Assembly (NCBI RefSeq): GCF_000449425.2 | Contig: NZ_AVHW01000102.1 | Coordinates: 1 to 36,501 of the forward strand | Source: Clostridioides difficile CD160 | GTDB taxonomy: Bacteria; Bacillota; Clostridia; Peptostreptococcales; Peptostreptococcaceae | Reading direction: 5' to 3' | Length of the DNA stretch: 36,501 bases | Shown: piece after piece, positions 1 through 9,498 of the stretch | Numbering within the stretch: the first letter of the stretch is position 1 | How the letters are laid out: every line of letters begins with the position of its first letter | Program-made: the position numbers and the translations under genes | Notes under the pieces: generated by a model | Database searches by the model: none | What the model was told of the DNA's origin: nothing | Seen by the model: only the letters and a program-made list of their open reading frames with translations

Positions 1-346
<346 letters not shown>

Positions 347-424
347 GTTTATCAGGCTCAGATACTATTGTTATCAAAATATCTGGCTTTATGGTTTGTT
401 TCTTGTTTTATAAATTAACCTACT

Positions 425-443
425 GTTTAATTTTCAAAGTTCA
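425..443 (-). promoter_or_regulatory. boxA-like rRNA antitermination element in the 16S leader
   Basis: On the minus strand the leader reads TGAACTTTGAAAATTAAAC. This resembles the Bacillus/Clostridium rRNA leader boxA (TGTTCTTTGAAAACT), where the Nus factors act. It lies between the promoter at 480-508 and the 16S 5' end, as expected. The 347-424 stretch is otherwise leader that is probably cut off during processing. Confidence 0.6.
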
Positions 444-479
444 TTTTTCATGTTTGCCCTTTTCTTAAGGACAAGTAAT

Positions 480-508
480 ACTATATCACCTTAAAAATAA
501 TCCGTCAA
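480..508 (-). promoter_or_regulatory. rRNA operon promoter
   Basis: The minus strand has a -35 TTGACG (503-508) and a -10 TATAGT (480-485) with exactly 17 bases between them. An A/T-rich stretch lies upstream (509-540) and could act as an UP element. The start site would be near 473, giving a leader of about 127 bases before 16S. The -35 lies only 30 bases downstream of the stop codon of the last cobalamin-operon gene. Confidence 0.8.
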
Positions 509-537
509 CACCTTTTTAAAATTTTTTATTTTATTTT

Positions 538-1116
538 TCATATATCAAGTTTCTTTAACTCTTCTAAATCGAGTGTTATCAACATATTAAGCATATCTTT
601 TCTTTTGATTTTATCTTCATATTTTTCTATAACTTTTTTTCTAATATCACCTAATACATTTAAATATTCCTCATAATCTTCAGTATATATCTCTTCAAGC
701 TCCTTTTTTATCTTTGATGATAGTGAAGGGCTCTTACCCCCAGTAGACATACTTATAAGCAAATCACCTCTTTTTATATATGATGGGACAGTAAAATTTG
801 ATACCTCTACATTATCAACAACATTTACTAACTTCTTTTTTGTTCTACAATATAATCCTATTTCCATATTCAATTCCCTATTATTTGTTGCAGCAATTAT
901 TACAGAAGCATTTTCTATATACATTTCTTTATAATCATCTTTTATTATCCTTATATCTCCTTCTAAATCATAAAACCTATTTGAAAGTTGTTTAGAAACT
1001 ATAGTAACACTCTTATTAAAGTTTAAAAAATTCTTACATTTTCTATATGCAACTTCTCCTCCACCAATTATAACTACATCTAAATCATCTAATTTTAAAT
1101 TAATAGGATATAGCAT
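538..1116 (-). CDS. precorrin-2 dehydrogenase / sirohydrochlorin synthase (CysG N-terminal, SirC/Met8 type)
   Basis: This 192-residue protein would oxidise precorrin-2 to sirohydrochlorin with NAD+, feeding cobalt or iron insertion. The N-terminus has the family opening followed by a Rossmann glycine motif GGGEVA at 18-23. The region ATNNRELN (76-83) corresponds to the family stretch that usually carries the catalytic Asp, but here the bases encode Asn-Asn. A Ser-Thr-Gly-Gly-Lys-Ser-Pro segment (124-130) resembles the CysG linker. It is a stand-alone dehydrogenase with no methyltransferase domain; that activity is in the cobA/hemD fusion upstream. It is the last gene of the operon, 152 bases after hemB across a large inverted repeat. 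No terminator is visible before the rRNA promoter. Family certain, activity somewhat less so. Confidence 0.85.
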   Translation of the reverse strand: MLYPINLKLDDLDVVIIGGGEVAYRKCKNFLNFNKSVTIVSKQLSNRFYDLEGDIRIIKDDYKEMYIENASVIIAATNNRELNMEIGLYCRTKKKLVNVVDNVEVSNFTVPSYIKRGDLLISMSTGGKSPSLSSKIKKELEEIYTEDYEEYLNVLGDIRKKVIEKYEDKIKRKDMLNMLITLDLEELKKLDI

Positions 1117-1150
1117 TTTATACCTCCAAAGTTTATTTAATTACATAAAT

Positions 1151-1243
1151 AAAGTATAGAAATTATAAATTAGTATCTATTCTTATTTAATAAATTTCTA
1201 AATAAAAACATGCTAAAATATCTAATTATAATTTCTATACTTT
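1151..1243. repeat. large inverted repeat (hairpin) between hemB and the precorrin-2 dehydrogenase gene
   Basis: Positions 1151-1173 and 1222-1243 are inverted copies. The arms are 22-23 bases long and differ by a single extra base, with a 48-base A/T-rich loop. The hairpin fills most of the 152-base gap in an operon whose other genes abut or overlap. Neither side has a T-run typical of an intrinsic terminator. It may be an RNA processing or stability element, an attenuator, or a tiny inserted palindromic repeat. Confidence 0.8.
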
Positions 1244-1268
1244 CTAAGATTCTTTTTCTTTATAAAAT

Positions 1269-2234
1269 TTATTTTTGCAACAACTTAGCAATATCTTTAG
1301 CAAAATAAGTTATTATTATATCTGCTCCTGCTCTTTTTATAGATGTAATTGATTCAAGAATTACATCTTCATTTAATAAACCTTCTTTTACAGCATACTT
1401 AAGCATAGAGTATTCTCCACTTACATTATAAGCTGCTAGAGGTAAATCAAAATTGTCTTTAACTCTTCTTATGATATCTAAATATGATAATGCAGGTTTA
1501 ACCATAAGTATGTCTGCACCTTCTAATATATCAAGCTCAGTTTCTATTATAGCTTCATTGCTATTTGCTGGGTCCATTTGATATGTTTTTCTATCACCAA
1601 AAGATGGTGCTGAATGAGCTGCTTCTCTAAAAGGTCCATAGAAATTTGAAGCGTATTTAACACTGTAAGCCATTATTCCTATATTCTCTAACCCATTTTC
1701 ATCTAAAGCTTCTCTTATCGCTTGTATTCTTCCATCCATCATATCAGATGGAGCTACCATATCTGCTCCAGCTTTAGCATGACTTACAGATATTTTAGCT
1801 AAATACTCTAATGATTTATCATTATCAACATAGCCAGTATCAGTTAAAATTCCACAATGTCCATGACTTGTATATTGACACATACAGACATCTGTTATTA
1901 CATTCATATCTGGATTTATCTCTTTAACTTTTCTAATTGCCTTTTGAACTATTCCATTATCATTAAATGCTTGTGAAGCACACTCATCTTTTTCATCTGG
2001 CACTCCAAATAACATTATATGTTCAATTCCTAACTCACTTATTTCTTTTATTTCTTCTTCTAACTTATCTATAGATAAATGATAAACATCTGGTAAAGAT
2101 TTAATTTCTTCTTTAATATTTTCTCCCTCTACTACAAACAGCGGGTATATCAAATCTTCTACATTCACTTTAGTTTCTCTTACTAAATTTCTTATTGCTT
2201 TACTTGCTCTTAGTCTTCTTGGTCTTCTTAACAT
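1269..2234 (-). CDS. hemB: porphobilinogen synthase (delta-aminolevulinate dehydratase)
   Basis: It condenses two 5-aminolevulinate molecules to porphobilinogen in the cytoplasm, the first tetrapyrrole step present in this operon. The 321-residue length is normal. The zinc-site signature is intact: Cys117, Cys119 and Cys127 in [14 protein letters not shown], so this is a zinc-type enzyme. The two Schiff-base lysines are Lys193 ([11 protein letters not shown]) and Lys246 ([10 protein letters not shown]). It starts 15 bases after the cobA/hemD stop, with a GGAGG-like ribosome site before the ATG. It is placed after hemC and cobA/hemD in transcription order, and all serve the corrin ring supply. 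Confidence 0.97.
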   Translation of the reverse strand: MLRRPRRLRASKAIRNLVRETKVNVEDLIYPLFVVEGENIKEEIKSLPDVYHLSIDKLEEEIKEISELGIEHIMLFGVPDEKDECASQAFNDNGIVQKAIRKVKEINPDMNVITDVCMCQYTSHGHCGILTDTGYVDNDKSLEYLAKISVSHAKAGADMVAPSDMMDGRIQAIREALDENGLENIGIMAYSVKYASNFYGPFREAAHSAPSFGDRKTYQMDPANSNEAIIETELDILEGADILMVKPALSYLDIIRRVKDNFDLPLAAYNVSGEYSMLKYAVKEGLLNEDVILESITSIKRAGADIIITYFAKDIAKLLQK

Positions 2235-2249
2235 AGTAATCCTCCAAAA

Positions 2250-3749
2250 TTAATTTTTTATGATTAAATCTATTAATGAATCTATAGTAGATTTAGTAGC
2301 TTCTTTATATAGCTTTATTCCCAAACTATTTATTGTCTCTGTAGTTATAGGTCCTATGGATAGCGTTTTTATTTTGTCTAATATTTTAATATTTTCTTTT
2401 CCTATAATTTGAACAAGATTATTTACTGTTGAAGAACTAGTAAAAGTTATATAATCTATATCTTTAGAATTTAAAATATCTAATATCTCATCTTTTTTAC
2501 CTTCATCTATTACTGTTCTATATGTATGTACTTCTGTTACTTCACAAATATCCTTAAGCTTGTCAACTAGATAGTCTCTAGCATTTTCTGCTCTTGGTAT
2601 AAGTATATTATCACTACTTTTCAAAATAGGCATTAGCTCTTCATATAGTGATTCTGCTACAAATTTTTTAGGTACTATATCAGCTATAATTCCTCTTTTT
2701 TTCAATTCATTTGATGTAGCAGAGCCTATAGCACATATTTTTAAATTAGATAATATTCTTAAATCAAAATTCATTTCATATATCTTTTCAAAAAAGATTT
2801 CTACAGCATTTTTACTAGTTAATATTAGATAATTATATTTGTTTATATTTTTTATTTCGTTTTCTAACTTAATATTATTTTGTATCTTTTCTATCTTTAT
2901 AGTAGGTATTTCAACTGGATTTCCACCTAAATCCATTATTTTTTCCACCAATACACTATTTTGATTTCTAGACCTAGTTACAGCAATACTTTTTCCAAAT
3001 AAAGGCTTATTCTCAAAGAAATTCAACTTTTCTCTAAGACCTACAACGCTTCCAACTACTATAAGGGTTGGTGGCTTTACTTCTTCTTTAATAGCAGTTT
3101 CATAAACATTCTCAAGTGTAGATGTAACAACTCTTTGATTGTACCTAGTTGCCCAACTTATAAGAGCAACTGGTGTATCTTTATCTTTTCCCTCTTTCAT
3201 TAAGTTTTCACTTATTTTCTTTAAGTTTGATATTCCCATTAAAAACACAAGAGTACCTTTATTGTTTGCAAGAGCATTCCAATTTAATTCTCCACTATCA
3301 TCACCTTTCAAGTGACCTGTTATTACATGAAAAGATGAAGCATGTTCTCTATGCGTTATAGGTATACCAGCATAACATAAGCCTCCTATAGCAGAAGTTA
3401 TTCCTGGAACTACTTCAAATTCTATACCTTCATCTACTAAAGTCTCTGCTTCTTCGCCTCCTCTACCAAATACATAAGGGTCTCCACCCTTAAGACGAGT
3501 CACATATTTTCCTTCTTTAGCTTTCTCTGCTATAATTCTATTTATATCTTCCTGTGGCAAAATATGATTACTTGATGCCTTTCCTACATATATAAGTTCA
3601 CAATCAGGCCTAGCCTCTCTTAAGTAACTACTATTTGCTAATCTATCATATACTATTACATCTGATTTTCTTATACACTCTAGGCCTTTTAAAGTCATGA
3701 GTTTATAATCTCCTGGTCCTGCTCCTACTAAGTAAACCTTACCCTTCAT
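2250..3749 (-). CDS. cobA/hemD: fused uroporphyrinogen-III C-methyltransferase / uroporphyrinogen-III synthase
   Basis: A two-domain protein of 499 residues. About 1-240 is the S-adenosylmethionine-dependent methyltransferase that makes precorrin-2: VGAGPGDYKLMTLKG near the start and RLKGGDPYVFGRGGEE further in. About 250-499 is uroporphyrinogen-III synthase (HemD), which closes and inverts ring D of hydroxymethylbilane. This fusion is common in clostridia. I chose the ATG at 3749 over the in-frame ATG at 3758 because the only good ribosome site (AAGGAG) is too close to the upstream one; both lie inside the 3' end of hemC, so the genes overlap by 11 bases. The product links HemC to the corrin branch. 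Confidence 0.95.
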   Translation of the reverse strand: MKGKVYLVGAGPGDYKLMTLKGLECIRKSDVIVYDRLANSSYLREARPDCELIYVGKASSNHILPQEDINRIIAEKAKEGKYVTRLKGGDPYVFGRGGEEAETLVDEGIEFEVVPGITSAIGGLCYAGIPITHREHASSFHVITGHLKGDDSGELNWNALANNKGTLVFLMGISNLKKISENLMKEGKDKDTPVALISWATRYNQRVVTSTLENVYETAIKEEVKPPTLIVVGSVVGLREKLNFFENKPLFGKSIAVTRSRNQNSVLVEKIMDLGGNPVEIPTIKIEKIQNNIKLENEIKNINKYNYLILTSKNAVEIFFEKIYEMNFDLRILSNLKICAIGSATSNELKKRGIIADIVPKKFVAESLYEELMPILKSSDNILIPRAENARDYLVDKLKDICEVTEVHTYRTVIDEGKKDEILDILNSKDIDYITFTSSSTVNNLVQIIGKENIKILDKIKTLSIGPITTETINSLGIKLYKEATKSTIDSLIDLIIKN

Positions 3750-4644
3750 AATTCTCATACTCCTTCAACACAAGTTTAGCTAACTTTAAACCTAACTCTC
3801 TAGGGGAAGAAATATCTCCATCTATAGACTTAATTACTACTTTAGTCCCTTCTGAATCTCCATATAGACCAGTAAGATGTATCTTATCTTGGATTATTTC
3901 ACAATAAGCTGCCATTGGAATATGACAACTTCCATTAACACCATCCAAAAAACCTCTCTCAGCTAATATTTGGATTTCTGTATTTTCATCTTTTAGTGAA
4001 TTTACTATTTCTTCTATATTACTATCATTACTTCTTATTTCTATAGCCAAAGCTCCTTGAGCAGGTGCTGGTATAACAACATCAACAGGTAAATAAGAAC
4101 TTATTTTTTCTTGTAAATTTGCTCTTATTATTCCTGATGCAGCTAACACAATCCCATGCATATTTTCATCTTTTATTTTTCGTATTCTAGTTTCCACATT
4201 ACCTCTAACTTGTACTATATTTAGGTCAGGTCTTTGCTTTAATAATTGAAATTTTCTTCTTTTACTTCCTGTTCCTATTACTGCTCCATGAGGTAAATCG
4301 TCTAAGTTTTTATATCCTTCTCTAAGTATTAGAATATCTCTTGGGTCTTCTCTCTTAGGTGTATGAGCAAATTTTAGTCCATCTGCTAAATAAGAGGGCA
4401 TATCCTTCATACTATGTACTGCTATATCTATTTTTCCATCCAATAGTTGTTGCTCTATTTCTTTAACAAACAATCCTTTATCGCCTATTTTATCTAGGGA
4501 AACATTTTGAATCAAGTCCCCTTTTGTCTTTATAACTTTAATCTCAAAATTAATATTTGGATACTTCTTTTTTAGTTCATTAATTACCCATTCTGTTTGT
4601 ATAAGTGCTAGATTACTACCCCTAGTTCCAACCACGATATTCAT
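3739..4644 (-). CDS. hemC: hydroxymethylbilane synthase (porphobilinogen deaminase)
   Basis: It polymerises four porphobilinogen units into linear hydroxymethylbilane. The 301-residue length is typical. Family landmarks include GTRGSNLALIQT at 6-17, HSMKDMP with the catalytic Asp81, a basic GSKRRKFQL segment, and the dipyrromethane-cofactor Cys240 in GVNGSCHIP. It lies 30 bases downstream of cbiKL and overlaps cobA/hemD. Its product is the substrate of the HemD half of the next gene, so the two steps are coupled by gene order. Confidence 0.97.
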   Translation of the reverse strand: MNIVVGTRGSNLALIQTEWVINELKKKYPNINFEIKVIKTKGDLIQNVSLDKIGDKGLFVKEIEQQLLDGKIDIAVHSMKDMPSYLADGLKFAHTPKREDPRDILILREGYKNLDDLPHGAVIGTGSKRRKFQLLKQRPDLNIVQVRGNVETRIRKIKDENMHGIVLAASGIIRANLQEKISSYLPVDVVIPAPAQGALAIEIRSNDSNIEEIVNSLKDENTEIQILAERGFLDGVNGSCHIPMAAYCEIIQDKIHLTGLYGDSEGTKVVIKSIDGDISSPRELGLKLAKLVLKEYENYEG

Positions 4645-4674
4645 ACTAAATCTCCTTTAAAATGTTACCTTTAT

Positions 4675-6153
4675 CTATTTTATTTTGTTCTCTTTATTTA
4701 CTAGTATTGTAGAAAAATAAGATATCTTATCTTCAAGATGTGCCTCTCGTAAATCTTTAAATACAGTTTCACCTTCTTGAGACGAATTACTTACTAAAAT
4801 AGCATGTTCTATTAGATTATATTTTTCTAGTTTCTTTATTATTTCTTTAAAATTCTTATAAACTTTCATCAATACTATTGAGTTATAATTTTGTAAAGCA
4901 AGTTCTATTTTATCACCTTCCATAGTACAAGGAACTATTACTAAGGCTTCCTTATCCATAACTAGTGGGAAATTTTGATTAGATGCTATATTAGAAAATG
5001 ATGAAATCCCTGGTATAGTCTCGACCTCTATCTCATCTGATATTCTCTCCATTATGTACACATATGTGCTATAAATCATAGGGTCCCCTAATGTTACAAA
5101 CCCTACATTTTTTCCATTCTTAACATCTGCAGCAATCTCTTCAGCTACATTGTCCCATGCTATATTCTTTTCATTTCCATCAAAACACATTGGAAAATGT
5201 CTAGATTTTATCTCTATTGATTCATTTAAGTATTCTTTAACTATTGATAAAGCTAAGCTATCTCCACCTTTTTTTGATTCTGGAGTATATAAAATATCTA
5301 GTTTCTTTAATGTGCTAACTGCCTTCATTGTAAGTAAAGAACTATCTCCTGGCCCTGCTCCTATACCATAAAATTTAACATTTTCTGCACATTTAGTCGC
5401 ATGACGAACAAACTTATCTTGTATATAAGGATTTTCACCTAAGCCTTTTAAATGTATATTTACATTAAACCCATTCTCTTCTAAGATTGTTTTCCAAGAA
5501 TCTTCTTCATCTCCTGCCATATCATTTATAGCATGGTCACCTGCAACTAACATAAATGGCATTAGATTTACAGTTTTTATATTTCCTTCTTTTAATCTTC
5601 TTATTACATGTTCTATTTCTGGATAACCTTCAACTGTACCAACATAAGCATTTACTCCATTATCTCTAAGCATATACTCTAATGCTGGATATGCCGAATG
5701 TGACTCATGAATAGTTCCATGACCCATGAATACTACTGCTTCATCATTTTCCATATGAGGGATTTGATGCTTAATTGCCTCTACAGATTCTTGATAGTCC
5801 TCAATATGCGTAAGTAAGGGTCTACCTAATACAATCTTTTTAAATTTAGATGAGTAGCTTTCCACTTGTTCTTTTAACTTGTTAAATTCTTCTCCACATA
5901 TAATATGAAGAGTTTGAATTATTACTTCATCATATCCTTGTTCATATATTTTATCTAAAGCTTGTATTGGATTGTCTATCTCTATTCCATCTCTTTTTCT
6001 TATTTTATTTATTATCATATTTGATGTATAGGCTCTAAAAAAATCGTAATTTTTTAATGAATTTTTTATTTTATTTTCACATATATCTATTGTCTTTTCT
6101 CTCGTTTCATTATAGCTTGTACCAAAACTCACTACTAATAAGGCCTTCTTCAT
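4675..6153 (-). CDS. cbiK-cbiL: fused anaerobic cobalt chelatase / cobalt-factor II C20-methyltransferase
   Basis: A 492-residue fusion. Residues 1-258 are a CbiK-type sirohydrochlorin cobaltochelatase. With the chosen start, Glu89, His145 (MGHGT) and His207 (VAGDHA) fall at the same numbers as the metal-site residues I recall for Salmonella CbiK. From about 260 a CbiL methyltransferase begins (FYGIGAGPGDSSLLTMKA), which adds the C20 methyl with S-adenosylmethionine. The ATG at 6153 has a strong AGGAGG ribosome site 8 bases upstream; the further upstream start at 6180 lacks one. Joining the chelatase to the first methyltransferase of the cobalt pathway could favour direct transfer of cobalt-sirohydrochlorin. 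The chosen start lies 19 bases after the cbiJ stop. Confidence 0.95.
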   Translation of the reverse strand: MKKALLVVSFGTSYNETREKTIDICENKIKNSLKNYDFFRAYTSNMIINKIRKRDGIEIDNPIQALDKIYEQGYDEVIIQTLHIICGEEFNKLKEQVESYSSKFKKIVLGRPLLTHIEDYQESVEAIKHQIPHMENDEAVVFMGHGTIHESHSAYPALEYMLRDNGVNAYVGTVEGYPEIEHVIRRLKEGNIKTVNLMPFMLVAGDHAINDMAGDEEDSWKTILEENGFNVNIHLKGLGENPYIQDKFVRHATKCAENVKFYGIGAGPGDSSLLTMKAVSTLKKLDILYTPESKKGGDSLALSIVKEYLNESIEIKSRHFPMCFDGNEKNIAWDNVAEEIAADVKNGKNVGFVTLGDPMIYSTYVYIMERISDEIEVETIPGISSFSNIASNQNFPLVMDKEALVIVPCTMEGDKIELALQNYNSIVLMKVYKNFKEIIKKLEKYNLIEHAILVSNSSQEGETVFKDLREAHLEDKISYFSTILVNKENKIK

Positions 6154-6172
6154 ATGTTCTCCTCCTAAAAAA

Positions 6173-6922
6173 TTATACAAGTATGTCTTTAATTTTGTTT
6201 ATATCATTAATTACATTTTCATAGTTAATTGATTCTCTCTTAATAATTATCACTGGTATATTGAAACTTTTACATGCATTTACTTTTTCTAAGAAACCAC
6301 CTGCTATTCCACTTTCTTTTGTTATAACTAAGTCTATGTCATAATGTTTATAAGTTTCTTCGTTTATACACTGGCTAAACGGCCCTTTCATAGCTACTAT
6401 ATTGTCTGCGTTTAAACCTAATTTTTCACAACTTAATATAACTTCACTAGTTGGAAGAACTCTAACTACTAAGTTTTTATCATTTATTTCTTCTACAAAT
6501 CTATTCAAATTTTTACTTCCTGTTCCTATGAATATATTTTTTCCTATTTTATTTGCTATTTCACAGGCTTCTTCAATTGTATTTACTATAAACTTATTAT
6601 CATAATCTATTTTTTCAATTAGAGATTTTCTCTCAAATCTTATATATTCTATATTTGATAGTTTTGCACAATACATAGCATTTTTAGATACTTCAACTGC
6701 ATAAGGATGAGTTGCATCTATTATTTTTACTATATGGTTATCTTTTATAAATTTTAGCATTTCCTCTTTTCCGAGTTTCCCTAAAATTACATTTTTTGTA
6801 TGTCGTTGTGCAAGTTCCTTTCCATAATCTGTGGTCACTGAAAGGATATATGGTTGCTTTAGTTCATTTATCTTATCACATATAGATAAGCTATCTGAAG
6901 TTCCTCCTAAAATCAAAATCAT
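6173..6922 (-). CDS. cbiJ: cobalt-precorrin-6A reductase
   Basis: This 249-residue reductase uses a nicotinamide cofactor to reduce the macrocycle at cobalt-precorrin-6A. The start LILGGTSDSLSIC is the usual CbiJ/CobK nucleotide-binding opening. A DATHPYA motif follows (about 69-75), and KGPFSQ and TKESGIAGG segments occur later, all family hallmarks. Its ATG overlaps the cbiH stop by four bases, indicating translational coupling. It sits between cbiH and cbiKL in the operon. Confidence 0.94.
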   Translation of the reverse strand: MILILGGTSDSLSICDKINELKQPYILSVTTDYGKELAQRHTKNVILGKLGKEEMLKFIKDNHIVKIIDATHPYAVEVSKNAMYCAKLSNIEYIRFERKSLIEKIDYDNKFIVNTIEEACEIANKIGKNIFIGTGSKNLNRFVEEINDKNLVVRVLPTSEVILSCEKLGLNADNIVAMKGPFSQCINEETYKHYDIDLVITKESGIAGGFLEKVNACKSFNIPVIIIKRESINYENVINDINKIKDILV

Positions 6923-7644
6923 ACTGTATAGCCTCTTGGAGTTATCATCAACTCACCATCAATATAAGTAGATTTATTTCCAATTATAACCATTGTAGTC
7001 ATATCGACTTTTTCAAAATTCATATTTTCAAAAGTACATACAAATTTTTCTTCCTTTTCTCTGCCTACATCTTTAACCACTCCAACAGGCGTATTCCCAC
7101 TTTTAAATTCACCCATTATTTTAAATGCTTTACTTAAATGCTCACTTCTTCCTTTACTTCTTGGATTATATAAACAAATTACAAAGTCAGCTTCAGCAGC
7201 TAATTTCAACCTTTTTTCAATTACTTCCCATGGAGTCATTAAATCACTTAAACTTATATGACAAAAATCATGCATAATAGGAGCTCCAAGTATCGCTGCT
7301 GCACCAATACTTGCAGTAACACCTGGAATCACTTTTACTTTTATATCTTCTTTTTCTTTAGATATTAATTCTAAGATAAGTCCTGCCATTCCATATATTC
7401 CAGCATCTCCACTACTTACAACTGCTACCTTTTTTCCTTTTTTAGCTTCTTCTACTGCTTGTTTACATCTGTCAACTTCTTGTCTCATACCATTTTGAAT
7501 TATTTCTTTATTTTGTATAAATTCTTCTATTAAATTTATATAAGTTTTATATCCAACAATAGCCTCAGAATCTTCAATTGCTTTTATTGCTTCTAAAGTC
7601 ATGGTATCTTTGCTTCCTGGACCAATTCCTACAACGTATATCAT
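6919..7644 (-). CDS. cbiH: cobalt-precorrin-3B C17-methyltransferase
   Basis: A 241-residue member of the SUMT-like methyltransferase family that methylates C17 with ring contraction. Motifs: VVGIGPGSKDTMTLEA at the start, SSGDAGIYGMAG near 80-90, VIPGVTASIGAAAILGAPIM, and the CLYNPRSKGR segment typical of CbiH/CobJ. It overlaps cbiG upstream and cbiJ downstream by four bases each. The neighbouring CbiG acts on its product, so order and chemistry agree. Confidence 0.95.
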   Translation of the reverse strand: MIYVVGIGPGSKDTMTLEAIKAIEDSEAIVGYKTYINLIEEFIQNKEIIQNGMRQEVDRCKQAVEEAKKGKKVAVVSSGDAGIYGMAGLILELISKEKEDIKVKVIPGVTASIGAAAILGAPIMHDFCHISLSDLMTPWEVIEKRLKLAAEADFVICLYNPRSKGRSEHLSKAFKIMGEFKSGNTPVGVVKDVGREKEEKFVCTFENMNFEKVDMTTMVIIGNKSTYIDGELMITPRGYTV

Positions 7645-8762
7645 ATTTTTATTCTCCCCACTGAAAAAGTTATTCCTTTATATTTATGTTTTTCAACTAT
7701 TAAATTACCTTTGCTCAAAAGATATGCTACAGGCTCTGCTACTGAATACACTCCCACATTTTTTTTAACAAAATCGGATTTATCAAATAAATTATCCACC
7801 TTTGATATTTCATCTATTGAAAATGTTTTAAATTGTATTTGTAGTACTTTTGATAAATCAATGATTGCCTTCTCATCTTTTTTCAGCTCTATACTTCCAA
7901 TCATATTTATTGCTCTTATATCTATATTTTGTTTATTAAGAAATTCTACAAGCGAGTTATACATTAACTCACTATCTGTATTTCTCCTACAACCAATTCC
8001 TATTACTATATCTTTTGGAATTACTCTTATTATTTTTTCATTAATATAACCATTCTCAAACTCATTATCTGTATTTAAATTTTCAACATCTCTAATACAA
8101 TTTATTTTATGGCTTATTATAACCACTTTTTCTATGTACTTATCTAAGAAACTCTCTTTTAATTCATCAATGTTTTCTATAAACTTAAATCCTCTAGTAT
8201 CAACTTGATACCCTTCATCAACATATAAGCCAACACCTTTATTATTAACTAACATAGAATTCACTTCTTTTACATTTTCTCTGAAGTTATCAATGTGTGC
8301 ATTTAGGTTCTTTGCTATCATGTCTAAGGAAGCTTTTTGATTTACATCAGTGGCTGTTGTTATTACTGGGTTAGCATCGATAAGATTACTTATATAATGT
8401 GTTAAATTATTTGCTCCTCCAATATGCCCACTCAATAAACTTATTACGTTTTTGCCTTTTTCATCTAGTACTAAAATTGCTGGGTCGCTAAATTTACTCA
8501 CTATATATGGTGCTATACTTCGTACAACTATACCTGTAGCCATTATAAATACTATGTAATCAAATTTATTAAATACTTCTCCCACAAAATCACTTAATTT
8601 CTTTTGAACTATATGTACACATGTTTCTTGAACATTTAGATCACTTTTTTTATTTTTTATTTGATATATAACACAGTTACTTACTAAAGATTTTATCTTT
8701 ATAGCTAGATTCTTACCATTTTCTGTGATACAGATTATAGCAATATTACCCTCTATACTCAT
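7641..8762 (-). CDS. cbiG: cobalt-precorrin-5A hydrolase
   Basis: It opens the delta-lactone of cobalt-precorrin-5A and releases acetaldehyde, a step specific to the anaerobic pathway. The protein is 373 residues from the ATG at 8762. It contains the central CbiG segment with [13 protein letters not shown] and [11 protein letters not shown], and the C-terminal [11 protein letters not shown] motif. An in-frame ATG at 8780 is possible, but the 8762 start has a better placed AAGGA site and matches the family start ([13 protein letters not shown]). It overlaps the end of cbiF by 17 bases. Confidence 0.94.
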   Translation of the reverse strand: MSIEGNIAIICITENGKNLAIKIKSLVSNCVIYQIKNKKSDLNVQETCVHIVQKKLSDFVGEVFNKFDYIVFIMATGIVVRSIAPYIVSKFSDPAILVLDEKGKNVISLLSGHIGGANNLTHYISNLIDANPVITTATDVNQKASLDMIAKNLNAHIDNFRENVKEVNSMLVNNKGVGLYVDEGYQVDTRGFKFIENIDELKESFLDKYIEKVVIISHKINCIRDVENLNTDNEFENGYINEKIIRVIPKDIVIGIGCRRNTDSELMYNSLVEFLNKQNIDIRAINMIGSIELKKDEKAIIDLSKVLQIQFKTFSIDEISKVDNLFDKSDFVKKNVGVYSVAEPVAYLLSKGNLIVEKHKYKGITFSVGRIKI

Positions 8763-9498
8763 GTTTAAAATCCTTGTCATATAACTTTGAGTTATTATAT
8801 TCTTCTCCTAAGAATCTTCCAACCATTATTAAAGCAGTTTTGTTTATATTATTTTCTTTAACTTTTACAGCTATGTCACTTAAAGTTCCTTTAACTATTT
8901 TTTCATCTGCCCAAGTTGCTTTATATATAACTGCTATAGGGGTATCTTTTGGATATCCACCTTCCAGTAATCTAGACACAACTTTCTCAATTTCTTGAAC
9001 AGATAAAAATATTACCATAGATGTTTGATGCTTAGCATATGATTGTATTGATTCTTTCTCTGGAACTGGAGTTCTTCCTTCCATTCTTGTTATAATTACA
9101 CTTTGAGAAATTTCTGGAACTGTATATTCAACACCTAAAGATGAAGCTGCTCCTAAAAAAGAACTTACTCCTGGAGTGCAATCATAGTCTATATTCAATT
9201 TATTTAAATCCTCCACTTGCTCTCTAATTGAACCATATATAGAAAAATCACCTGTTTGCAATCTTACAACAGACTTATTATTTTCTATACCTTCTCTCAT
9301 TACATCTATTATCTCTTGTAAATCCATATGTGCACTATTATGTATTTGGCAATCTTCTTTACAATATTCCAGAAGTTCAGGATTAACAAGAGAACCTGCA
9401 TATATTACTACATCTGCATTACTTAATAATTTGTATCCTTTTAGTGTTATTAATTCTTTATCTCCAGGTCCTGCTCCTACAAAATGTACTTTATTCAT
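8746..9498 (-). CDS. cbiF: cobalt-precorrin-4 C11-methyltransferase
   Basis: A 250-residue SUMT-family methyltransferase that methylates C11. It opens with [20 protein letters not shown], the CbiF/CobM start. It also has the [11 protein letters not shown] motif and the [19 protein letters not shown] segment with PEISQS that separates CbiF from its relatives. I chose the ATG at 9498, 9 bases after an AAGGGG ribosome site; ATGs at 9504 and 9519 are in frame but worse placed. It overlaps cbiT by 8 bases. Confidence 0.95.
   Translation of the reverse strand: MNKVHFVGAGPGDKELITLKGYKLLSNADVVIYAGSLVNPELLEYCKEDCQIHNSAHMDLQEIIDVMREGIENNKSVVRLQTGDFSIYGSIREQVEDLNKLNIDYDCTPGVSSFLGAASSLGVEYTVPEISQSVIITRMEGRTPVPEKESIQSYAKHQTSMVIFLSVQEIEKVVSRLLEGGYPKDTPIAVIYKATWADEKIVKGTLSDIAVKVKENNINKTALIMVGRFLGEEYNNSKLYDKDFKHEYRG

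Noticed and set aside
7711..8049. 112-residue open frame on the plus strand
   Set aside because: It lies opposite cbiG and has no ribosome site or domain.
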